A DNA stretch of 64,000 nucleotides, from NCBI RefSeq assembly GCF_000218895.1, contig NC_015703.1, positions 5,097,001 to 5,161,000 on the forward strand. The letters are read 5' to 3'. Below are positions 24,638 to 31,063 of this stretch, in pieces. This DNA is from Runella slithyformis DSM 19594 (lineage in GTDB: Bacteria; Bacteroidota; Bacteroidia; Cytophagales; Spirosomataceae). The translations under genes were made by a program, and so were the position numbers. How positions within the stretch are numbered: the first letter of the stretch is position 1; each line of letters begins with the position of its first letter. The notes below the pieces were generated by a model. That model made no database searches. It saw only the letters and a program-made list of their open reading frames with translations, and had not been told where the DNA came from.

Positions 24638-25282
24638 TTATTCGGCTTTCAGGGTTTTTATGTCTTCGATCAGTTGCTGCATTTCCAGAGATAGGGTGCC
24701 GTTATAAACTCCTCTGATTCGTTTGGTTTTGTCCACCAAAATAAAATGTTCGGTATGCAGAAACTCACTGCTGTCTTTACTGAATCCGATGTCTTCTTCG
24801 GCAAAATACGATTGTCGGGCCAAGGCATAAATGGTTGATCGGTTGCCCGTTAAGAAGTGCCAGTGAGGGTTCCGAATGTTATTTTTGACTTTGAAGGCCG
24901 TTAATACCGAAGGGGTGTCGATCCAAGGAGTGACGGAATAGGATAAAAATGCCACGCTCCCGTCATTTTTCAGGCTGTCACTCACAAGTTTCATGTTTTT
25001 GGTCATGACCGGGCAGATGCTTATGCAGGACGTAAAAATGAAATTGGCTACGTGAATTTTTCCTTCGATGGTTGCTTGAGAAATGAGGGCGCTATCCTGA
25101 TTTATAAAAGAGAAATCACGGATGGTATGCGGAATTTTTTCTTTTACTTCCGCTTCGTTTTGTATAAAAACGGGCGTAAAATCCGGTGCATTATAATAAG
25201 GCAACGCCATCGTATCGGAGGCTTTTTCAGAACAATTGATTATGAACCAACTACTTAACAATAAAAACGCTGTCCGAAACAT
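24638..25282 (-). CDS. SCO1/SenC-family lipoprotein
   Basis: About 214 residues from the ATG at 25282 (earlier in-frame ATGs at 25312 and 25357 exist). A lipoprotein signal is seen (FLLLSSWFIINCSEK). The thioredoxin-like copper site is present: FTSCISICPVM (CxxxC) and the distal His in HTEHFILVD. SCO proteins carry copper or act as thiol-redox factors for cytochrome oxidase. Its start overlaps the 3' end of the YwqK-like gene by 32 bases, so it is translationally tied to the YHYH-YwqK unit. Confidence 0.85.
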   Translation of the reverse strand: MFRTAFLLLSSWFIINCSEKASDTMALPYYNAPDFTPVFIQNEAEVKEKIPHTIRDFSFINQDSALISQATIEGKIHVANFIFTSCISICPVMTKNMKLVSDSLKNDGSVAFLSYSVTPWIDTPSVLTAFKVKNNIRNPHWHFLTGNRSTIYALARQSYFAEEDIGFSKDSSEFLHTEHFILVDKTKRIRGVYNGTLSLEMQQLIEDIKTLKAE

Positions 25283-25820
25283 TTTTGCAATTTTTGGTGC
25301 CCAATAATCCATATCTTTTTCCTTTAATGATGACATAATTGGCTCTGATCTTACCATTACTGTACCACATCTTTTGGGGGCCTTCTTCCTGTCCGTTTAC
25401 GTAATTGGCCAGGTGAAATAAGCGGCTGTCGACGCTCCATTCCTTTAATTCGCCTTCGCAGGCGTCATTTTTTGCGGTAAACTCAAACCGTTTATTGCCA
25501 TTCTCCCAATAGGCCACCTGTCGACCGTTTTTTTTGCCATCAACATACCAACGTTCTTCTTTTAATTGTTTGTCGGGATACCATTTTTTACATACGCCAC
25601 TCAGCAATCCATTCAGAAAGCCTTCGGTGGAAAGGGTATCTTGGGTGGGCGATAGCTCCAGCAAAAAACCGCTGTATTTTTGGTCACCCAGAAAAACAAC
25701 GTCATTTTTAACCGAAATACCTGCTGCGGATTTCAGCCGATACATATTCGGAATAGATTCTTTTGGCCTGTTGCACGAACAAACCAAAAGAACCAAAAGC
25801 GATAGGGAAATGAACCTCAT
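25251..25820 (-). CDS. MORN/YwqK-like lipoprotein
   Basis: A 189-residue lipoprotein (LLVLLVCSCNRPK lipobox). The body is made of YwqK/MORN-type strands with the W/Y-x-NG-x(2) pattern: EGFLNGLLSGVCKKWYPD, DGKKNGRQVAYWENGNKRFEF, VNGQEEGPQKMWYSNGKIRANY (pieces). Family members are sometimes called antitoxins, but here the lipoprotein signal indicates an envelope role. It sits between the YHYH gene (abutting) and the SCO1 gene (overlapping). Confidence 0.8.
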   Translation of the reverse strand: MRFISLSLLVLLVCSCNRPKESIPNMYRLKSAAGISVKNDVVFLGDQKYSGFLLELSPTQDTLSTEGFLNGLLSGVCKKWYPDKQLKEERWYVDGKKNGRQVAYWENGNKRFEFTAKNDACEGELKEWSVDSRLFHLANYVNGQEEGPQKMWYSNGKIRANYVIIKGKRYGLLGTKNCKNVSDSVFIVK

Positions 25821-26579
25821 TTATTGAGAGATGGTGCCCGGAGTACCATAAAATCCGTTTCCGTTGAGGTACGGGGCTTCGGGCGTAAAATGATAATGGT
25901 AGATACCCTTGGGATAATCCACCGTGGCGTGGGTATGGCCATGATAGGCATCCAACATGCTGTTGGTAACCACCGTACCGTTTTCTTCCTGCGGGCCGTA
26001 GACCGGAAATCCGTCCAACAAAAAGCCCATCAGCCCTGATTTGGTCGATTTGACGGTGGTTAAGTACAGGGGTTCAACGTGATAATGATAAATACCCGAA
26101 TTTTGCGGATGTCCGTAATACTTGTCAAAACTCACAATCTCTCCTGCCAATGCCTGATTGTTGGGGCCGGCATATTGGTTAAAAAGGGCTATGCCGTTTA
26201 AGGCAATTCCGATGGGTCCCAAAGGGGTAGCGGCATGGGTTGCGGCTACGGTAGGATTAACGGGTATTTTGATTGTCGCCGAGATTTCCGAAATCGTGTT
26301 CGGGTTTTTGGAAAAATTCACTCCGCCAAACGTAGTGCCGCTGTAAGCTTCGTACAGGGCATTGCCGGCTGCGTAATAAGGACTTTTATGGTCAGGCAGA
26401 TTTTTGGTTTTAAGGGTGATGTACGTCCCGTCGTTGGTGATGCTTGTGGCTCCGTAGATCTTTTTGTACACGGCCGGTACTTCGGTAGAAACGGGGATTG
26501 TCATGTCTTCTTCACTGCTTTTACAGGCAAACAGTGCCATTGTAATGCCCATGCTTACGACGATTTTACTGATTTTCAT
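25821..26579 (-). CDS. YHYH-domain lipoprotein
   Basis: A 252-residue exported protein with lipobox-type FACKSS at ~18-23. The YHYH domain covers most of the protein; repeated histidine motifs HYHV and IYHYHF, plus YHGHTHATVDYPKGIYHYH (pieces), suggest metal binding, copper being a fair guess given the SCO1 partner. GLMGFLLDGFPVYGP is the family core. It is the first gene of a tight three-gene unit (YHYH, YwqK-like, SCO1), whose stops and starts touch or overlap. Confidence 0.85.
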   Translation of the reverse strand: MKISKIVVSMGITMALFACKSSEEDMTIPVSTEVPAVYKKIYGATSITNDGTYITLKTKNLPDHKSPYYAAGNALYEAYSGTTFGGVNFSKNPNTISEISATIKIPVNPTVAATHAATPLGPIGIALNGIALFNQYAGPNNQALAGEIVSFDKYYGHPQNSGIYHYHVEPLYLTTVKSTKSGLMGFLLDGFPVYGPQEENGTVVTNSMLDAYHGHTHATVDYPKGIYHYHFTPEAPYLNGNGFYGTPGTISQ

Positions 26580-26843
26580 TGTTGCGTTCTTTAGTTGTTT
26601 TAAAAATAGGTAGCGGTCAATAAAATCAGCTACTGTTTTCTTAGACGCTGCTTTGCCGGATTTCCGGCGGCTAACCGGTTAAAATTTTTCGGAATTATAT
26701 AATTCTTTCAGATTGTAGTGAAAAGGCAGCGCTTTGGTGGTCGGGTTGGGAGCAACCCTCCACACAATGAAGGGGCCGGACCAAATCTTTGAGTAGTGAA
26801 AAGGAAGGATTACGTTCGTAAGGGTTGGCCTTTGAAGGCCCAA
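26580..26843. other. Intergenic stretch with small hairpins
   Basis: It contains GCCGG-ATTT-CCGGC near 26655, the palindrome GAATTATATAATTC near 26695, GGGTTG-GGAG-CAACCC near 26745 and TTGGCCTT-TGA-AGGCCCAA at 26824-26842, the last just after the DoxX stop. AGTGAAAAGG occurs twice. No gene is seen. Confidence 0.4.
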
Positions 26844-27212
26844 TCAGGCGATTCCCGCCTTTTTGTGCCACAGGTAATGCGACAGGAATAAAAAGCCGAT
26901 GGGCAGCAGCATAAAGGTCATTTGTATCTGTAAGCCTTCTTTGGCAATGATGGAATAGGCAGCACCGATCAGATCAAAAAACAGCCCGGCGTAGGCCCAT
27001 TCTTTTAGGCGGTCGAGATTGGGAATCAAAATGGCCATGGCACCCAATGTCTTGGCAACGCCCAAAAAAGGGATAATGTACTTCGGATAGCCCAATCCGG
27101 TCAGCATCGAAACGGCTTCCGGTACCATGATAATGTCAGGAATGGCTGAAAACAGCATAAAAGCCGCAAATAGCCCCGTGATCACCCAATAGACAATGGT
27201 TGTTTTTTTCAT
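26844..27212 (-). CDS. DoxX-family membrane protein
   Basis: A 122-residue protein with four membrane helices and the DoxX-like features VYWVITGLFAAFMLFSAIPD, GLGYPKYIIPFLGVAKTLGAMAIL (pieces) and a late AHKAG-like tail (LWHKKAGIA). DoxX relatives are linked to quinone or redox functions in some species; no role is proven here. It lies 48 bases downstream of the AHSA1 gene on the same strand, probably co-transcribed. Confidence 0.85.
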   Translation of the reverse strand: MKKTTIVYWVITGLFAAFMLFSAIPDIIMVPEAVSMLTGLGYPKYIIPFLGVAKTLGAMAILIPNLDRLKEWAYAGLFFDLIGAAYSIIAKEGLQIQMTFMLLPIGFLFLSHYLWHKKAGIA

Positions 27213-27260
27213 GTGTAAAGAAGGATTTTGAGGGGAGACCCGGAAGAGCCTCCCCGTAAA

Positions 27261-27764
27261 TTATGATTTTTGAGCGGCTAAAATGTCATCAAGGCCTTCC
27301 ATGGCCATAGACAATCCTTCTTTAAAACCCATTTGAATGGTGGCTTCGAGTTGGGTCAAATCACCGTAGGTAATGTGAATCGTCACTAATGTTTGATCGC
27401 CGTTGTCTTCAAACCGGTTTTCCCATTCTGATTGCGGCAGCTCCGGATTGATGTTGCCTTCGGCATCTGAAAAACCATCTAATCCGGTAAAGCTCTCTTT
27501 TGGTTGAATGGCTTTGTAAGTGGCCATTCCCCAATGCTCTTCACCTTCCGGCCCAACCATTGCATACAGCCAGTGGCCGCCTGCTCTGAAATCCATGGTT
27601 TTGGTGCGGGCTTTCCAGGGCTTGGGTGCCCACCATTGGTCAAGGATCTCGCTTTTGGTGAAGGCGTCCCACACCAACGGCAGTTCGGCGGCAAAGGCTC
27701 TTGTTACCGTGATGGAGTTCGTCGATTTGTCTACGGCAAAATCCATTAATAAGGCTTTTTTCAT
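27261..27764 (-). CDS. SRPBCC/AHSA1-like protein
   Basis: A 167-residue START-like protein. Recognisable: VTRAFAAELPLVWDAFTKSE, DQWWAPKPWKARTKTMDFR, GGHWLYAMVGPEGEEHWG (pieces) and the C-terminal GFKEGLSMAMEGLDDIL. The fold binds hydrophobic ligands; the physiological ligand is unknown. Such genes commonly follow an ArsR-type regulator with overlapping or very close ends; here an arsR remnant ends 5 bases upstream. Confidence 0.85.
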   Translation of the reverse strand: MKKALLMDFAVDKSTNSITVTRAFAAELPLVWDAFTKSEILDQWWAPKPWKARTKTMDFRAGGHWLYAMVGPEGEEHWGMATYKAIQPKESFTGLDGFSDAEGNINPELPQSEWENRFEDNGDQTLVTIHITYGDLTQLEATIQMGFKEGLSMAMEGLDDILAAQKS

Positions 27765-27768
27765 GGTT

Positions 27769-27912
27769 TTACTTGTTTTGAATGGTTAATAATACGTCAT
27801 CAACTTGGTTAAAACGGCCTTCCCAAAGCGCTCGGAACTTTTCCGACCATTGGTCTGTCTCCTTCATTTTCTTAGGACTAAAGTGGCAGTACATCGCTCT
27901 TTCTGATTGTTT
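27769..27912 (-). pseudogene. ArsR-family regulator remnant (C-terminal third only)
   Basis: On the minus strand a frame of about 47 residues (…RAMYCHFSPKKMKETDQW… and ending FNQVDDVLLTIQNK) matches the C-terminus of ArsR regulators that partner AHSA1 genes. The HTH is absent: upstream codons run without a start into the promoter region at 27945-27997. The only ATG (27894) would give 41 residues. The stop sits 5 bases before the AHSA1 ATG, as in intact pairs. An internal deletion of roughly 60-70 codons is inferred. Confidence 0.75.
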
Positions 27913-27944
27913 TGGGTGGATGATTTTACTTTGGGTTGTTTGTT

Positions 27945-27997
27945 GTGCAATTATTCGGTTGCAAATATAAGTGCAATCATTCGGTTGCGCAAATAAT
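27945..27997 (-). promoter_or_regulatory. Promoter with duplicated ArsR-type operator
   Basis: Two tandem ~26-base copies of GTGCAAT(T/C)ATTCGGTTGC. The junction holds, on the minus strand, a perfect -7 box TATATTTG (27962-27969). Each copy has GCAA...TTGC dyad symmetry. This fits an autoregulated ArsR promoter whose regulator gene has since lost its HTH. Confidence 0.6.
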
Positions 27998-28025
27998 TTA
28001 TCAGTTAGTTTGATTAAAATAAATT

Positions 28026-28409
28026 TCAGCCTTGGTGAGGGCTTCCCAAAACCATTAGCCCGACATTTGGGACGGCATCTTTCAGATTCAATAAGTCGGT
28101 CATTAGCTGCTGCTTAGAGTCAGGCTGCTGAATGAAGGCATTGTTAGGCGCGCCTTCCATTTGTTCATCCGGAAAGCCATTCACCAAAAATAGGACTTTG
28201 GCCGCAGGGGAGGCTTCTTCAAAACGGTGTTCTTCCGTTGAGGCGGCAATTGTTGCCTGTTCCAGATAAAAATAGGTGTCTTCAATGAGGTGACGGTACA
28301 ACTGCCCGAGTGACCAAGCCGTGGGGGAGGGTTTGGTACATTGCTGCTCGAAAGTGTAGTTTTCGAGTTCTTTTCTCCACTGAATGATGGTGCCGTTCAA
28401 TGCTTCCAT
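28026..28409 (-). CDS. DinB-like protein, C-terminally short
   Basis: A 127-residue protein with a DinB-type four-helix start: WRKELENYTFEQQCTKPSPTAWSLGQLYRHLIEDTYFYLEQ (pieces; first His in LYRHL) and FPDEQMEGAPNNAFIQQP. DinB relatives of this kind are usually ~165 residues and end with a helix holding HFRHH; here the protein stops at GLMVLGSPHQG, before that region. Loss of the distal metal ligands is inferred. It lies directly upstream of the damaged arsR promoter region. Confidence 0.6.
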   Translation of the reverse strand: MEALNGTIIQWRKELENYTFEQQCTKPSPTAWSLGQLYRHLIEDTYFYLEQATIAASTEEHRFEEASPAAKVLFLVNGFPDEQMEGAPNNAFIQQPDSKQQLMTDLLNLKDAVPNVGLMVLGSPHQG

Positions 28410-28426
28410 GGCTTTTTCTAACGTCG

Positions 28427-28786
28427 TTATGCAGATAGTTTTTCAATGGCTTCGGCTTTTGACGCCACAAAATGAATGTGGCCCGTTCGATTGCTTTCCA
28501 CCATAAAATCCCGAATGCTTTTGCCGGAGTACGTACTGAAATCGCCGATGATGGCTAAACGTAACCGAAAGTTGGAAAATTTTTGCAGAATCTCACCCGC
28601 CATTCCGGTGGTGAGGTCAAAGAATGCCGGCGTGATGTTTTTTTCGTAAACCAATAGGTTGTCTACTCCCTGATAATAGACCGTTCCGGCCAGATCCGTG
28701 CCGTCTTCAATGGTCGCAATGACAATCCCTTCGGCAAGGATTTCGGCGATTTGAAGGTCGTTGAATGAGTGTATTTTAATTTCCAT
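28427..28786 (-). CDS. DUF4180 protein
   Basis: A 119-residue small cytoplasmic protein. Typical DUF4180 features: the ILAEGIVIATIEDGTDLAGTVYYQG region (pieces), KNITPAFFDLTTGMAGEILQKFSNF and LAIIGDFSTYSGKSIRDF. The fold is STAS-like; role unknown. It is followed 17 bases later by the DinB-like gene and preceded by a broken doxX. A second, degenerate copy of its 3' end lies at 29355-29447. Confidence 0.85.
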   Translation of the reverse strand: MEIKIHSFNDLQIAEILAEGIVIATIEDGTDLAGTVYYQGVDNLLVYEKNITPAFFDLTTGMAGEILQKFSNFRLRLAIIGDFSTYSGKSIRDFMVESNRTGHIHFVASKAEAIEKLSA

Positions 28787-28792
28787 GGTAAA

Positions 28793-29166
28793 TCATTTTT
28801 TACGCAGGCCGTTGAAAAACGCAAGGGTGAGCAGGACGACAATCAACAGAAAATGAAACTCAACGCCGTTGCGACCACCGCCCACCACAAACCAACCTTC
28901 TTTGAAGTGAATCAAAACAATGCCCATCACCAGGATAAAGATAGTCACCATTGCCGCCCATTTGACGTATTTTTCAAAAAGGAGACAAAATGAGATAATT
29001 TGATGGCCCACGCAAGCGGCACGCCCACCGGCGCAAACCCGATTCGGTTGAGGTAGAGGTTGCCAAAGTCATTGACACCGTTGGTGAACATTCCCGGAAT
29101 GCTGTGCATGACCAAGATAATGGCGACCGACAACCGTAGCAGAAAGGTATTGTTGAAGGGATTCAT
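28793..29166 (-). pseudogene. DoxX-family gene broken by a frame-changing deletion
   Basis: Two frames together make one DoxX-like protein: the first (from 29166) runs to VPLAWAIKLSH, the second (ending 28793) resumes at CLLFEKYVKWAAMVTIFILVMG and includes FKEGWFVVGGGRNGVEF. The frame changes near 28990, where family members have about five more residues between LSH and CLL. A ~14-base deletion explains both the missing residues and the shift. An assembly error is less likely because residues are missing. Confidence 0.75.
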
Positions 29167-29354
29167 GGGCTGAAAAGGGTTTTGGAATGGACGGGTAATT
29201 TAGTAAAAAGTCAGCAGCGTTTCGGTTGATTTTTATGGATTGGGTATCACCGCTTTCAGTGTCTCCTAGGCTTCAAAGAACCTCAAAGCGGTGGTGCATT
29301 TTTGTGGACAAAAAATGAAGTGGAGTCACCGGCCAAGGTGGAGGTGTTTTTGGG

Positions 29355-29447
29355 TTATTGACCTTTGGTAACTTTTTCAATGGCTTATGCTTTTGACGCT
29401 GTAAAAAGAAGACATGTTCTTTCGAATACTATTTTTCGCATTTGATA
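29355..29447 (-). pseudogene. DUF4180 paralogue remnant, right end cut by the IS5 element
   Basis: On the minus strand the frame reads VFERTCLLFTASKA-stop-AIEKVTKGQ, paralleling VESNRTGHIHFVASKAEAIEKLSA of the intact DUF4180 gene. The DNA GCGTCAAAAGC..AAGCCATTGAAAAA is shared. Similarity seems to resume beyond the IS at about 30587-30625 (TTTCAGTACC versus TTTCAGTACG). So the IS landed inside an already degenerate gene. Confidence 0.6.
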
Positions 29448-30586
29448 GGCTTTGTTGCATAGTTATGTTGGCAACCGTTTGACTGTCTTAGGCATACCCA
29501 ATCTGGTGAATCGGTTTAAGCAAGTGGCTTTGATTTGGGCTTCGGTCTGTTGATTAGTTACCAATCGAGCCGACAACCGTTCACCGAAAATCATCTTCCA
29601 ACGAAACATAGCCGTCTCGGCTTTGCTCCGGCGATGGTAGCCAATTTGCTGTTTCCATGCTGCTATACCCACCAAACGAATCTGACGAACGGCCTCATTA
29701 CGAGGGTGTATTAAATCATTTCCGTTTTCACTGGTCCAGATGACTGCGTTGGATCGGGGCGGTATCACAGGCTGAATCCAGTGCTTTTCTAACTCGTCAA
29801 AAACTTTGACTTGGTCATAAGCTCCATCTGCACTTAGTTTAGCGATAGGCCATTCAATATCAGCCAGTAAGGGCTTAATCATCTCAGCATCACTGATGGA
29901 ATGAGTTGTCAACTCAACAGCGTGGATGGTATTAGTAGCTTCATCGGCTACTAAATGCAGTTTACGCCAGGTACGCCGTTGATCAGCTCCATGCTTGCGT
30001 ACCTTCCACTCACCCTCGCCATAGACTTTTAATCCCATGAATCGGTTTGACTTGGTTATCAGTAGGTTTTTGAGGGGTATGGAAGGCCTGTAGGTGAGCC
30101 TGTCGCCTACAAAGCTGACTGTAGCTGGGTACTTGAATGTCAATCTTCATAATCGCTAATAAACTCTGAATCAACCCTTGTGTTTGTCGAAAGGCCAGCC
30201 GGAAGGCCGCTTTAAGAGCCAAGGCTGCTTGGATACATTGATCTGAATAGCGCAATAGCCCGCCGCGAGTACGAGGTCCTTGATAGTACCATTGAGTCAA
30301 CGTCTTTTCATTCAGCCAAAGGGTGACAAAGCCTCTGTTAATCAATGCCTTATTATATTCAGGCCAGTTGGTTAACCGGTATTTTTCTTTGGGGATTGGT
30401 GGATTTCTTTGTGCCTTGGGCGGTAAATTTTCGGCTTGGGTAAAAAGTGTATTTTTGGCATAGCACCGGATTAGCCCTGACAGTCCGGTCAGGTGGCAAT
30501 TTTGTTGGTTTGGCAATCACAAAGTTCGCCATTCCGGTGCTTTTTCATACTAATGATTTATCTTTCAGCATCTATGCAACAAAGCC
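29448..30586 (-). mobile_element. IS5-family insertion sequence, defective
   Basis: Perfect 15-base terminal inverted repeats GGCTTTGTTGCATAG (29448-29462) and its reverse complement (30572-30586). CATTTGA occurs on both sides (29439-29445, 30587-30593), two bases away from the left repeat, and may be the target duplication. The element carries one transposase gene, broken in the middle. Confidence 0.85.
29463..30516 (-). pseudogene. IS5-family transposase with central deletion and frameshift
   Basis: The N-terminal part (from 30516) has YRLTNWPEYNKALINRG, YYQGPRTRGG and the DNA-binding helices; it runs out of frame after HTPQKPTDNQVKPIH. The C-terminal frame starts at GLKVYGEGEWKVRKHG and keeps LSADGAYD (second Asp) and the Y-2-R-3-E-6-K signature YHRRSKAETAMFRWK. 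Relatives read a DST motif, holding the first catalytic Asp, right between these parts. It is missing, so about 17 bases are deleted and the enzyme cannot be active. Confidence 0.85.
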
Positions 30587-30593
30587 CATTTGA

Positions 30594-31007
30594 ACTACAT
30601 TTACGGGTACTGAAAAACAGTAAAGTGCATATTCCAAGAAAAATAGATGAACTATAGCATGATTAAAAATCAGGAAAAGTGAAAGCGTTTGATGCTTGGA
30701 GTAATGGGTGGAAATATCTTATAGCATAACAACGTGGTTAAACACACGCACACCTTTTTTGTGAATGCGGTGTGTGAATGCTCTTGTTTTTACGATTGCG
30801 TTTTTGATATGTTGACTTGGTTGGGTCGTCAGAGAGGGCTTTTTATCTTGAGTACGCAGTGTTCAAAAGAACACTACGCACAACTTTGGGAGTTTGTAAC
30901 ACGGTAAGTTCCAACCGGCTTCTTTTTATTCGTTCGATAAAGCGAACGCAGACTCCTTCAGAGTGACAAAAAATAAGAGCATGCTTCTACCCGTTGATTT
31001 GTTCAAT
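30594..31007. other. Intergenic stretch without intact genes
   Basis: Beyond the DUF4180-like trace at the left edge I see only small hairpins (AGTGTTC-AAAA-GAACACT near 30860; CGTTCG...CGAACG near 30935) and AT-rich filler. No RNA gene is recognised. Confidence 0.4.
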
Positions 31008-31037
31008 AAAAAAAGCCCTCGTTTTCACGAAGGCTTT
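31008..31037 (-). terminator. Terminator of carB
   Basis: On the minus strand AAAGCCTTCG and CGAGGGCTTT pair, followed by a T7 tract. A second hairpin, GCTTGTCA-GCA-TGACAAGC (31043-31061), sits between it and the carB stop. Confidence 0.8.
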
Positions 31038-31063
31038 CAGAGGCTTGTCAGCATGACAAGCGG

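Noticed and set aside
27782-27970. 62-codon plus-strand frame upstream of AHSA1
   Set aside because: The opposite strand encodes a recognisable ArsR C-terminus and promoter, which explains the stretch better.
30010-30143. Overlap of the two IS5 transposase frames as programmed frameshifting
   Set aside because: The first catalytic Asp and neighbouring residues are missing, so a deletion fits better than a functional frameshift.
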